Shown here one piece after another: positions 35,030-43,271 of a DNA stretch of 64,000 nt. Source of the DNA: Paenibacillus oralis (GTDB lineage Bacteria; Bacillota; Bacilli; Paenibacillales; Paenibacillaceae). Position numbers and translations under genes: made by a program. Under the pieces are notes generated by a model that was given only the letters and a program-made list of their open reading frames with translations, was not told where the DNA came from and searched no databases. Position 1 is the stretch's first letter, and each line of letters begins with the position of its first letter. The stretch covers positions 5,042,304 through 5,106,303 of the forward strand of contig NZ_RRCN01000001.1 in assembly GCF_003863965.1 (NCBI RefSeq), written 5' to 3'.

Positions 35030-35468
35030 AGTACAAATCAAACGTTTTGCCGGAAATGAAGATATCGAGCTGCCGCGCAAAATGTCGGAGCTGGCTTCCG
35101 GCTTTGACCTTTACGCCGCGGTTACGGAGGATCTGGTCTTGCAGCCTGGGGCGAGAGCGCTCGTCCCGACCGGGATCGCCATCGCGATGCCGGGCGGCCT
35201 GGAGGCCCAGATCCGCCCGCGCAGCGGCCTGGCTTTGAAGCATGGCATCACCTGTCTCAACACGCCGGGCACGATCGATGCCGATTATCGCGGCGAGATC
35301 AAGGTGCTGCTGATCAACCTTGGCCAGGAGCCGTTTGCGATTAAACGCAATGAACGCATCGCGCAAATGGTGTTTCAAACCGTGCCGGAAGTCGCCTTAA
35401 CCGAAGTGGACGAGCTGTCCGATACTGAGCGGGGAACCGGCGGTTTCGGCCATACCGGAACGAAATAA
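35013..35468 (+). CDS. dut: dUTP diphosphatase
   Basis: Dut hydrolyses dUTP to dUMP, preventing uracil misincorporation and supplying thymidylate synthesis. The 151-residue trimeric-type enzyme has all five motifs: SGFDLYAA, PRSGLALKHG, NTPGTIDADYRGEIKV, RNERIAQMVF and GTGGFGHTG. It begins at ATG 35013 inside the end of mlpA with AAGGAGAG upstream. B. subtilis has ymxH in this interval instead. A long repeat-filled gap follows. Confidence 0.97.
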   Translation: MNLSFEVQIKRFAGNEDIELPRKMSELASGFDLYAAVTEDLVLQPGARALVPTGIAIAMPGGLEAQIRPRSGLALKHGITCLNTPGTIDADYRGEIKVLLINLGQEPFAIKRNERIAQMVFQTVPEVALTEVDELSDTERGTGGFGHTGTK

Positions 35469-35537
35469 TACGGCAAAGCCCGGATACTTTTGAGATTTCG
35501 CCCAGGTGTTCTAATCGAAACTATCGTCCGCCGGGAA

Positions 35538-35727
35538 TCTAACGGTTGTAGTAGCTGTTATTTTACGAAAAAAGACCTTTTCAAAATTCTAACGGTTGTG
35601 AGCGCCGTTATTTACCTTAATCTAAGCAAAATGGGCTGGGTTTAAGTGAAATAAGCGCCATGGCAACCGTTAGAATTTGAAATCAACGTTTTTGGAACAA
35701 ATAGCGGCTGTGGCAACCCTTAGAATA
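35538..35727. repeat. Four inverted short units (CTAACGGTTG family)
   Basis: The first part of the 702-bp dut-dpaA gap holds two forward units, TCTAACGGTTGTAGTAGCTG (35538) and TCTAACGGTTGTGAGCGCCG (35588), each followed by TTATTT, and two inverted units, AAATAAGCGCCATGGCAACC (35649) and AAATAGCGGCTGTGGCAACC (35699), each followed by CTTAG or GTTAGAAT. The arrangement could form large alternative stem-loops. No gene is visible here. Confidence 0.75.
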
Positions 35728-35773
35728 GTTTCGTGGTTAGAAATTGGTGCTTGACAACGGGCTTTTGGAACAA

Positions 35774-36004
35774 GAAACCGTCAGCCTGCAAAATAGCGGA
35801 ACTTTATGTTCTTATTATCCGAAGCCTTGCATGTTTATCCCCAATAGTGGAATATTTTGTCCTTATTTACCTGCGAACGGTCCAGAATACGGGCATTTCC
35901 TTGCATCGGGGGAAAATAGCGCCATGAATTTCCTCTATTCTCTCAAATGAACCGATAATGCCGGAATAACGACCTTTTTTGCCCTTATAATTTTCGCTGG
36001 AGTC
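35774..36004. repeat. Family 2 intergenic element, copy A
   Basis: About 230 bp, roughly three-quarters identical by eye to 59928-60165. Shared blocks include ACTTTATGT(T/A)CTTATTATCC, GCATGTTTATC/GTATGTTTATC, CTCTCAAATG, CCGGAATAACG/CTGGAATAACG and TTTTTTGCCCTTAT..TTTCGCT. Small open frames inside differ between copies in frame and stops, so the element is non-coding. It ends directly at a perfect terminator hairpin. Confidence 0.8.
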
Positions 36005-36039
36005 AAAGACCACCCGACATATTTGATCGGGTGGTCTTT
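36005..36039 (+). terminator. Strong hairpin terminator upstream of dpaA
   Basis: AAAGACCACCCGA pairs perfectly over 13 bp with TCGGGTGGTCTTT around a 9-base loop. It would terminate transcription from dut or the repeats and isolate the sporulation operon. Confidence 0.85.
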
Positions 36040-36170
36040 CCTGCTTGATAGGGGAAATTAATTCTTTTTACATACTTCAAGGAGATGACGTTTCGTCTAT
36101 TTTCACCACTTTTTAGGCGGCCGCATAAGATGGTCTATACTGCGTTGCTTGGAAGGAGTGCCATTTAAGT

Positions 36171-37070
36171 ATGCTAACCGGAATCACGATTGTGTTCCTC
36201 GGTGGAGACGCCCGCCAGGTGGAGGTCATCAACAAATGTTTGGAGTTGGATGCCACAGTGCGCATCGTCGGCTTCGACCGGTTGGATACGCCGTTTCCCG
36301 GAGTCTCAATAGAAGCGCTAACCCCAGGCTTGCTGTCCAGCGCTGATGTTATCATCCTTCCGGTAATCGGTTGCGATGATCACGGTGTCGTGCCGGCGCC
36401 GTTCTCTGCGGAACAGCTTGTCATCAGGCCGGAAGCGTTTGAAGCTGTGCGGAAAGATACTTTGGTATATACGGGAATTGCCAAAAGTTATTTGAAGCAA
36501 CTGGGAGACAAAGGCGGGCTTAGGATCATTGAAGTGCTGGAGCGCGACGACGTAGCGATCTACAACTCGATCCCGACGGCGGAAGGGGCCCTGATGGTGG
36601 CGATCCAGAATACGGACATCACGATTCACGGATCGACCTGCATCGTGCTCGGGATGGGCCGTACGGGATTTACGATGGCGAAAACGCTGCAGGGTTTGGG
36701 AGCGGCCGTGAAGGTGGGGGTACGCCGGGAAGACGATATGGCAAGGGCGGTGCAAATGGGCTGGAAGCCTTTTGCAACAAGGGATTTGGCCGCCAATGTC
36801 GGCGATGTTGACTTGATTTTTAATACGATACCGACTATGATAGTCACAGCGCAAATCATCTCGAAACTGCCGCGCAGGGCGGTGATTATCGACCTTGCGT
36901 CCGCGCCCGGCGGGACGGATTTCCGTTTTGCCGAGAAGCGCGGCATCAAGGCGATCCTTGCCCCCAGTCTCCCCGGTATGGTCGCTCCCAAAACGGCTGG
37001 TATCATCATGGCCAATACGATCTGTCAGTCGATTTTGGAGGAGTTTCAACTACGGGGGGATGAAGAGTGA
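36171..37070 (+). CDS. dpaA: Dipicolinate synthase subunit A (SpoVFA)
   Basis: With DpaB, this enzyme oxidises dihydrodipicolinate to dipicolinic acid in the mother cell for spore core dehydration. The 299-residue protein has an N-terminal Rossmann-like region (ITIVFLGGDARQVEVI) and a central NAD-binding motif CIVLGMGRTGFTMAKTLQ, then IIDLASAPGGTDF, LAPSLPGMVAPKTAG. ATG 36171 follows AAGGAGTG. A sigma-K promoter is expected; CATAAGATG at 36124 resembles a -10 but its -35 is unconvincing. It overlaps dpaB by 4 bp. Confidence 0.96.
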   Translation: MLTGITIVFLGGDARQVEVINKCLELDATVRIVGFDRLDTPFPGVSIEALTPGLLSSADVIILPVIGCDDHGVVPAPFSAEQLVIRPEAFEAVRKDTLVYTGIAKSYLKQLGDKGGLRIIEVLERDDVAIYNSIPTAEGALMVAIQNTDITIHGSTCIVLGMGRTGFTMAKTLQGLGAAVKVGVRREDDMARAVQMGWKPFATRDLAANVGDVDLIFNTIPTMIVTAQIISKLPRRAVIIDLASAPGGTDFRFAEKRGIKAILAPSLPGMVAPKTAGIIMANTICQSILEEFQLRGDEE

Positions 37071-37660
37071 ATTGGCAAGGTAAAACGGTAGGTTACGCCA
37101 TAACGGGTTCACATTGCACGTTCGCTGAGGTGATGCCTCAGATTGGGCGTTTTGTCGATGGAGGAGCGAAAGTCGTCCCGATCATTTCCAACTCGGTGTT
37201 GACGACGGATACCCGTTTCGGCAAATCGGAAGATTGGCGAAAACAGTTGAAAGATATAACCGGGAATGATATTATTTCTTCAATTGTCGAAGCGGAGCCG
37301 CTGGGCCCCAGCAAATTGCTCGACGTGCTGGTCATCGCTCCTTGCACGGGCACGACGACAAGCAAGCTGGCGAATGCCGTCACGGACAGTCCGGTGCTGA
37401 TGGCCGCCAAAGCCCAGCTGCGGAACGGGCGCCCGCTCGTGATTGCCGTGTCGACCAATGACGGTTTAGGCTTCAATCTGGCGAATATCGCCAAGCTGAT
37501 CGTGGCCAAAAACGTATACTTCGTTCCGTTCGGTCAGGACAATCCGGCGGGGAAGCCGAATTCGCTGGTGGCCAACATGGAGCTGGTGCCGGAAACCTGT
37601 TATGCGGCGCTGGAAGGCAAGCAGCTGCAACCGCTGATTATCGAGCGTTTTCATGGATGA
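37067..37660 (+). CDS. dpaB: Dipicolinate synthase subunit B (SpoVFB)
   Basis: Flavoprotein-like partner of DpaA. The 197-residue protein begins KTVGYAITGSHCTFAEVMPQ, typical of the SpoVFB flavoprotein fold, and contains LDVLVIAPCTGTTTSKLANA and DNPAGKPNSLVANMELVPET. GTG 37067 overlaps the dpaA stop (GTGA), so the subunits are coupled. In B. subtilis the next gene is asd; here none is found before dapG. Confidence 0.96.
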   Translation: MNWQGKTVGYAITGSHCTFAEVMPQIGRFVDGGAKVVPIISNSVLTTDTRFGKSEDWRKQLKDITGNDIISSIVEAEPLGPSKLLDVLVIAPCTGTTTSKLANAVTDSPVLMAAKAQLRNGRPLVIAVSTNDGLGFNLANIAKLIVAKNVYFVPFGQDNPAGKPNSLVANMELVPETCYAALEGKQLQPLIIERFHG

Positions 37661-37890
37661 GCCTGCCTGCGGGTGGAAACATACTTGAAATTAACAATAT
37701 AATCGTTCGATTTAAGAGAATGGGAGACTTGCTGGATGAGCAAGAGGAAACGGAACACCCGAAGCTGTCGGAAATCGTTTTGGATCATTTGCTCAAGGCG
37801 CGTCATGGAACGCTTTGCAATTCGCGGAGAGGACTACAGTGGTTTAGCTTCCGGCTTTTCATCCGCTCGGGTGCTAGGGGCGCTGGATAG
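37657..37890 (+). CDS. Doubtful 77-residue open frame after dpaB
   Basis: The ATG overlaps the dpaB stop as ATGA, which would allow coupled translation. The product has no recognisable domain; the middle (MGDLLDEQEETEHPKLSEIV) looks protein-like while the end is Arg-rich and unstructured. No ribosome binding site is evident. It fills the place where asd would be expected and could be a small real gene, a remnant, or just leader RNA for dapG; a TATAAT at 37698-37703 lies within it but without a good -35. Confidence 0.25.
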   Translation: MSLPAGGNILEINNIIVRFKRMGDLLDEQEETEHPKLSEIVLDHLLKARHGTLCNSRRGLQWFSFRLFIRSGARGAG

Positions 37891-37933
37891 GAGTTAAGCA
37901 ACACTCCGCATTTACTTAACTGGAGGAATACCC

Positions 37934-39154
37934 ATGCGCATTTTGGTGCAAAAATTTGGCGGCACGTCTCTATCGACTTCGGAAGCGAGAGATCATGTCG
38001 TCTCACACATTCGCCGGGAACTGGAAAATGGTTTCCGGCTCGTCGTGGTGGTTTCGGCCATGGGCCGGAAGGGCGATCCGTACGCCACGGATACTTTGTT
38101 GGAACTGGCGGCCGAAGGCCAAGGGTTTTTGCCGCCGCGCGAGCAGGATTTATTGATGGCATGCGGCGAAATGATTTCCGCGGCGAAGCTGTGCAGCCTG
38201 CTTGCGGAATGCGGCGTTGCTTCGACCGTGTTAACCGGCGCTCAAGCCGGATTTCGGACGGACAGCCACTTTGGAAATGCCAGAATCCTGGAAATCGTGC
38301 CGACGCGGGTGCTTGAAGAGCTCGAGCAGGATAAAGTCGTCATCGTCACCGGTTTCCAGGGCCAAAATCTAACGGGTGATTTCACCACATTGGGACGCGG
38401 CGGCAGCGATACTTCGGCAACAGCGCTGGGTGCGGCCCTGCATGCCGAAATCGTGGACATTTATACCGACGTGAACGGAATTTTAACCGCCGATCCCAGA
38501 ATCGTAGAGGATGCGAGACCTTTGGAATATGTCAGTTATGCGGAAATCTGCAACATGGCCCATCAGGGGGCCAAGGTGATTCATCCCCGGGCGGTGGAAA
38601 TCGCGATGCAATCGGGAATTCCGGTGCGCGTACGCTCCACCTTCTCGGAAGGAGAAGGGACGCTGGTGGCCAATCCTGAAGGCTTTAAAGACGTTCAGCT
38701 GGGCATTGTGGATCGCTACGTGACTGGGATTGCTTATGTGGCGAACGTGACGCAGATTCGTGTCGAAGCGGCCGGCAAAGGCGCCGACAACCTTCAGCTT
38801 CAAGTCTTTAAAGCGATGGCGGAAAACGCGATCAGCGTTGATTTTATTAATGTGACCCCGACGGGCGTCGTTTATACGGTATTCGACAAAGATGCGCTGA
38901 AAGCGGAATCGGTTCTAAACGCCTTGGAGTTATCGCCGCAATTTTTATCCGGCTGCGCCAAAGTCTCGGTCATCGGCGGGGGCATCAACGGGGTGCCGGG
39001 CATTATGGCGAAAATCGTCGAAGCTTTGACGGAACAAAATATTCAGATTCTGCAGTCTGCGGATTCGAATACAACGATCTGGGTTCTGGTCCATAAGGAT
39101 GACATGGTTCAAGCGCTCCGCGCTTTGCACGACAAATTTGAACTCGGCAGATAA
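37934..39154 (+). CDS. dapG: Aspartate kinase I
   Basis: DapG phosphorylates aspartate, the first step to diaminopimelate, lysine, threonine and dipicolinate; the B. subtilis enzyme is inhibited by meso-diaminopimelate. The 406-residue protein opens VQKFGGTSLSTSEARDHVV, with GRGGSDTSATALGAAL in the catalytic domain and two C-terminal ACT domains from about residue 260. ATG 37934 follows ACTGGAGG. No lysine riboswitch is apparent in the 273-bp leader. dapA follows 32 bp later. Confidence 0.96.
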   Translation: MRILVQKFGGTSLSTSEARDHVVSHIRRELENGFRLVVVVSAMGRKGDPYATDTLLELAAEGQGFLPPREQDLLMACGEMISAAKLCSLLAECGVASTVLTGAQAGFRTDSHFGNARILEIVPTRVLEELEQDKVVIVTGFQGQNLTGDFTTLGRGGSDTSATALGAALHAEIVDIYTDVNGILTADPRIVEDARPLEYVSYAEICNMAHQGAKVIHPRAVEIAMQSGIPVRVRSTFSEGEGTLVANPEGFKDVQLGIVDRYVTGIAYVANVTQIRVEAAGKGADNLQLQVFKAMAENAISVDFINVTPTGVVYTVFDKDALKAESVLNALELSPQFLSGCAKVSVIGGGINGVPGIMAKIVEALTEQNIQILQSADSNTTIWVLVHKDDMVQALRALHDKFELGR

Positions 39155-39186
39155 ATAGGACGCGGAAAACGGGAGGAGGATAAAGT

Positions 39187-40053
39187 GTGGCAGAGTTTGG
39201 AAGATTAATTACAGCCATGGTAACGCCTTTTGATGAACAAGGGAAGATCGATTTGGATGGGACTGCTCGCTTAATGGATTATTTGATTGAGGAGCAAAAA
39301 TCCGATGCCTTGGTCGTTAGCGGAACGACGGGGGAATCCCCTACTATAAGCGATGCAGAAAAGCGGGATTTGTTCGATTTTGCGGTGAAGCATGCCGCAG
39401 GCCGCTGTAAAATCATCGCCGGTACGGGCAGCAACGACACCGCCCATTCCATCCATTTGACGCAGGAAGCCGAGCGGTGCGGCGCGGACGGGATTTTGCT
39501 GGTCGCTCCTTACTATAACAAGCCGAACCAGGAAGGGCTGTACCGCCATTTTGAAGCGATCGCGACCTCGGCCTCCCTGCCTGTCATGTTATACAATGTA
39601 CCGTCCCGGACCATCGTCAGTATCAGCGTGGAAACGACGCTCAGGCTGGCGCAAATTCCAAATGTCGTGGCGACCAAGGAATGCGCGTCCCTGGATCAGG
39701 TGGCCGCCATCGTGAGCGGTGCTCCGGATGGCTTTCGCGTGTATTCGGGAGAAGACGCGGCAGCGCTTCCGGCTTTGGCCGTGGGCGCTTACGGAGTCGT
39801 CAGCGTCGCCAGCCATTTGGCCGGCAGCTCGATGAAGGAAATGATCGATCTGTTCCTAAGCGGTCAGGTTGGTGAAGCCGGAAAGATTCATCGCCAGCTG
39901 CTGCCGCTGTTTAAAGGCTTATTCGAATGTCCGAATCCGGTTGCGGTGAAATATGCGCTGAACGAAATCGGCTGCCGGGTCGGATCGGTGCGGCTTCCGC
40001 TCGTTCCGCCGAATGCGGAGGAAGCGGCCCGGATACGCGAGCTGTTGAAGTAA
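39187..40053 (+). CDS. dapA: 4-hydroxy-tetrahydrodipicolinate synthase
   Basis: DapA condenses aspartate semialdehyde with pyruvate. The 288-residue TIM barrel begins FGRLITAMVTPFDEQGKIDL, has the TTGESPT substrate loop, the catalytic Tyr in VMLYNVPSRT and the Schiff-base Lys in VVATKECASLD. GTG 39187 follows GGAGGAGG (another GTG at 39185 is out of frame). Its product feeds both lysine/wall synthesis and DpaAB. A terminator follows. Confidence 0.97.
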   Translation: MAEFGRLITAMVTPFDEQGKIDLDGTARLMDYLIEEQKSDALVVSGTTGESPTISDAEKRDLFDFAVKHAAGRCKIIAGTGSNDTAHSIHLTQEAERCGADGILLVAPYYNKPNQEGLYRHFEAIATSASLPVMLYNVPSRTIVSISVETTLRLAQIPNVVATKECASLDQVAAIVSGAPDGFRVYSGEDAAALPALAVGAYGVVSVASHLAGSSMKEMIDLFLSGQVGEAGKIHRQLLPLFKGLFECPNPVAVKYALNEIGCRVGSVRLPLVPPNAEEAARIRELLK

Positions 40054-40082
40054 GCGCCCAGCCAAATATGCGCTCGATTTCC

Positions 40083-40119
40083 AAAAACCGATGTCTCGTA
40101 ATGAGGCATCGGTTTTTTT
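40083..40119 (+). terminator. Terminator after dapA
   Basis: AAAAACCGATG and CATCGGTTTTTTT pair, with an inner CTC/GAG extension, giving a long stem followed by seven T, 29 bp after dapA. Confidence 0.9.
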
Positions 40120-40162
40120 GCTGTGGTGCAAGGTAACGTTAAAAGCACGTAAAACGCCTGAC

Positions 40163-40192
40163 TTGTTTTTTGCCAATTTAATCATGTATAAT
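40163..40192 (+). promoter_or_regulatory. Promoter of rnjB
   Basis: TTGTTT at 40163 and TATAAT at 40187-40192 with an 18-base spacer. It gives a leader of about 170 bases in which I see no clear regulatory structure; the rest of the 314-bp dapA-rnjB gap holds only the dapA terminator. Confidence 0.65.
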
Positions 40193-40367
40193 GATCTCAA
40201 GTGACTGGGTGCGGTGATTTTTTTTAAAATTAGCAATTTTGAGAAACGGCTGGACCGTCCGGCGAGGCGGTCGTTTATTCCTGCGAAAAATGTGTTGATC
40301 TGCAGTGATCGGAGCCATTTCCATATGAAAAATACGACGTCCAAACTTATAGGAGGGTTAGATTCAC

Positions 40368-42047
40368 TTGTCCAAAAAAATGAATAATGAAAAATTGACG
40401 ATCTTTGCATTGGGCGGCGTCGCAGAAATCGGAAAAAACATGTATGTCGTTCAATATGCCAATGACATCGTTGTCATCGATTCCGGGCTTAAGTTTCCGG
40501 AAGAGGATATGCTCGGCATCGACATCGTCATTCCCGATATCACTTACTTGACGGAGAACCGTGACAAGGTAAGAGGTATCCTGCTTACGCACGGCCATGA
40601 GGATCACATCGGCGGATTGCCTTATGTGCTTAAGAATTTGAACGTTCCGGTTTACGGGACGAAACTGACGCTCGGACTTGTGGAGAACAAGCTGAAGGAA
40701 GCGGGCTTGCTCGGCGAAACGAAGCGGGTGCTGATCAACGCCGATTCGGAAATCGAGCTGGGCTCGACGCTGAAAGCGACGTTCTTCAGAACGAATCACA
40801 GTATTCCGGATTCGGTGGGCGTGTGCATTGAAACGCCGGAAGGAAATGTCGTTCATACCGGGGACTTCAAATTTGATCATACCCCAGTCAATGATCAATA
40901 TGCGGATTTGCATCGGATGGGCGAAATCGGTAAAAAAGGCGTGTTGGCTCTTTTATCCGACAGCACCAATGCGGAAAAACCAGGCTTTACGCCATCGGAA
41001 AGAAATGTAGGACTTGTGCTTAGCGATATTTTCCATAAAGCGCAGCAGCGCGTCGTGGTGGCCACGTTTGCTTCGAATGTGCACCGGATTCAGCAAGTGA
41101 TCGATGCGGCTTACGAGACCGGACGCAAGTTGACGATTATCGGCCGCAGCATGGTGAACGTGGTGACGATTGCCGATGAATTAGGTTATCTGAACGTGCC
41201 GGACGGCATTTTGATCGAGCCTGAAGAAGTGAACAAAATGGCTGCGGATCGCGTGGTCATTTTATGCACCGGCAGCCAGGGCGAACCGATGTCGGCGCTG
41301 ACGCGGATGGCCCGTTCGACGCACCGCAAGGTCGATATTTTGCCGGGCGACACGGTTATTATCGCGGCGACGCCGGTTCCGGGCAACGAGAAATACGTGG
41401 GACGAACGATCGACGAGCTGTTCCGCCTCGGTGCGGAAGTTATTTACAGCGGCTCCAATTCGGGCGTTCACGTATCCGGGCACGGCAGCCAGGAAGAGCT
41501 GAAGCTGATGCTGAACCTGATGCGGCCGAAATATTTCATTCCGATCCACGGCGAATACCGGATGCTGCGCAAGCATGCGCTGCTTGGCGAATCGGTGGGC
41601 GTGGAACCGGACAATATTTTCCTGGTTGATATCGGGGAAACGATCGAGATTCAGAACGGCATTGCCCGCAAAGCCGGCAAAGTGCCGGCAGGCAACGTGC
41701 TGATCGATGGTCTCGGCGTCGGCGACGTCGGCAATATCGTGCTGCGCGACCGCAAGCTGCTCTCTCAAGACGGGATCCTGGTTGTCGTTGTCACGCTGAG
41801 CAAGCAGGACGGAACGATCGTCTCCGGTCCGGACATCATTTCCCGGGGGTTCGTGTATGTCCGCGAGTCGGAAGGTTTGCTGGATGAAGCGAACCGGATC
41901 GTCTCCAGCACGTTGGAGAAATTGATGAACGAAAACGTAAACGAATGGGCGTCGCTCAAAACGAACGTCAAGGACGCGCTCGGCCGGTTCCTGTACGAGC
42001 AAACCCGCCGCAGACCGATGATCCTGCCGATTATTATGGAAGTATAA
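40368..42047 (+). CDS. rnjB: Ribonuclease J (RnjB position)
   Basis: RNase J is a metallo-beta-lactamase/beta-CASP nuclease with 5'-3' exonuclease and endonuclease activity in mRNA decay and rRNA maturation. The 559-residue protein has KLTIFALGGVAEIGKNMYVV, the zinc motif LLTHGHEDHIGGLPY near residue 75, HTGDFKFD, DSTNAEKPGFTPSE and IPIHGEYRMLRKHA. Start TTG 40368 follows AGGAGGG. I assign RnjB by location between dapA and tepA; paralogue identity cannot be proved from this window alone. Confidence 0.93.
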   Translation: MSKKMNNEKLTIFALGGVAEIGKNMYVVQYANDIVVIDSGLKFPEEDMLGIDIVIPDITYLTENRDKVRGILLTHGHEDHIGGLPYVLKNLNVPVYGTKLTLGLVENKLKEAGLLGETKRVLINADSEIELGSTLKATFFRTNHSIPDSVGVCIETPEGNVVHTGDFKFDHTPVNDQYADLHRMGEIGKKGVLALLSDSTNAEKPGFTPSERNVGLVLSDIFHKAQQRVVVATFASNVHRIQQVIDAAYETGRKLTIIGRSMVNVVTIADELGYLNVPDGILIEPEEVNKMAADRVVILCTGSQGEPMSALTRMARSTHRKVDILPGDTVIIAATPVPGNEKYVGRTIDELFRLGAEVIYSGSNSGVHVSGHGSQEELKLMLNLMRPKYFIPIHGEYRMLRKHALLGESVGVEPDNIFLVDIGETIEIQNGIARKAGKVPAGNVLIDGLGVGDVGNIVLRDRKLLSQDGILVVVVTLSKQDGTIVSGPDIISRGFVYVRESEGLLDEANRIVSSTLEKLMNENVNEWASLKTNVKDALGRFLYEQTRRRPMILPIIMEV

Positions 42048-42197
42048 AAAACGAATTGCACACAGTCGCCTCTTTTCCCGCCGGCAATAATTGGACGGTT
42101 TCCGCCGGGAGAAGGGGCTTTTTTTGTTTTTGCATAGACCGGTCAAGGTTGTCGGCATACTAGTTGTATGCTCAAAACCGAAAGGAAGGCGAAAGTG

Positions 42198-42968
42198 ATG
42201 AACAAGGATTCCAGCAAAACACCCGCTCTCCGCGAAAACGCGGAACTACCTCCAAATCAACAACCCGATTCCGAAAAAAAAGAACCCACCGTGCCCGATG
42301 TTATTCAGCAATTGGGGCAAACGGCCGTGCCTACTCCGGGCGAGTCGAATGTGTATTGCCTGACGATTATAGGGCAAATCGAAGGCCATCTGGTACTGCC
42401 GCCGCAAAATAAAACGACGAAATACGAGCACTTGATCCCGCAGCTGGTAGCCGCCGAGCAAAACCCGCGGATCGAAGGCTTGCTCGTCATCTTAAATACG
42501 GTGGGCGGCGACGTGGAGGCGGGTCTGGCGATCGCCGAGATGATCGCATCGCTGTCGAAGCCGACCGTCACCGTAGTCATCGGGGGAGGGCACAGCATCG
42601 GGGTCCCGATCGCCGTGGCTTCCGATTACTCGTTGATTGCCGAAAGCGCCACGATGACGATTCATCCGATCCGCATGACCGGCCTTGTCATCGGCGTCCC
42701 GCAAACCTTCGAATATATCGAAAAAATGCAGGAAAGAGTGGTGCGGTTTGTCACCGCGCATTCGCGAATTTCGGAGGAGCAGTTTAAAGAGCTGATGTTT
42801 AAGACCGGGGAGCTCAACCGGGATATCGGTACGGCGGTAGGCGGCACCGATGCGGTGAAATACGGTCTCATCGATGCGATCGGCGGGATCGGCGAAGGGT
42901 TAAACAAGCTGAATTCGCTGATCGAATCGCGCCGCAATGAGAAAACGGCGGGAGGGATCACGCAATGA
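42198..42968 (+). CDS. tepA: ClpP-fold serine peptidase TepA/YmfB
   Basis: TepA is a cytoplasmic ClpP-like peptidase; in Bacillus it has been linked to protein translocation and to small acid-soluble spore protein degradation. The 256-residue protein has a hydrophilic N-terminal 45 residues, the crotonase/ClpP core (LLVILNTVGGDVEAGLAIAE), and the nucleophile motif VVIGGGHSIGVPIAV with Ser near residue 131, followed by TMTIHPIRMTG with the His. I use ATG 42198 after GAAAGGAAGGCGAAAG. The stop overlaps ylzJ by 4 bp. Confidence 0.92.
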   Translation: MNKDSSKTPALRENAELPPNQQPDSEKKEPTVPDVIQQLGQTAVPTPGESNVYCLTIIGQIEGHLVLPPQNKTTKYEHLIPQLVAAEQNPRIEGLLVILNTVGGDVEAGLAIAEMIASLSKPTVTVVIGGGHSIGVPIAVASDYSLIAESATMTIHPIRMTGLVIGVPQTFEYIEKMQERVVRFVTAHSRISEEQFKELMFKTGELNRDIGTAVGGTDAVKYGLIDAIGGIGEGLNKLNSLIESRRNEKTAGGITQ

Positions 42969-43189
42969 CCCATTACACCATATTGCCTGATGGGATCTAC
43001 TGGGAACAAGAGGAGCAGGAGGAGACTTACGGCGAGATCGAGCTGGGCGGCGTGCTGATGCAGGTCCGGCTTGAGCCGGGAAACCGGGCTACAATCGTGA
43101 GGCTGCTCCGCTGCAACCTGGAAGATTACTTGAATCCGGATTTCGCTCCGGGCAAGCAAATCACTTTTTATCCCGCACTGCTGAAATAA
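42965..43189 (+). CDS. ylzJ: YlzJ-like protein
   Basis: A 74-residue protein of the YlzJ family, function unknown, found between tepA and spoIIIE in Bacillus. It begins MTHYTILPDGIYWEQEEQEE and has the family-like MQVRLEPGNRATIVRLLRC and a DYLNPDFAPG end. Coupled to tepA by an ATGA overlap. No membrane helix or catalytic motif is evident. Confidence 0.82.
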   Translation: MTHYTILPDGIYWEQEEQEETYGEIELGGVLMQVRLEPGNRATIVRLLRCNLEDYLNPDFAPGKQITFYPALLK

Positions 43190-43239
43190 CCATTGCAAAA
43201 GTTGCAGGTTCGTAAAGCTAGGTCCCCCTTTAGTGAATA

Positions 43240-43248
43240 TGGTATAAT
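43240..43248 (+). promoter_or_regulatory. Extended -10 promoter of spoIIIE
   Basis: TGGTATAAT gives a TGN extension directly before a perfect TATAAT at 43243-43248, with no good -35. It lies 24 bases before the start codon. Confidence 0.65.
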
Positions 43249-43271
43249 ATTCATCTAGGGGGTGTTTTCGT

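Noticed and set aside
35733..36020. Small + strand frames of 64-68 codons
   Set aside because: They lie within the family 2 repeat and are not conserved with the copy at 59928, where the frame at 59991-60206 has different sequence and stops.
37661..37933. Lysine riboswitch before dapG
   Set aside because: The conserved five-helix junction words and a terminator/antiterminator pair are not visible, and dapG-type kinases are usually controlled by diaminopimelate at protein level.
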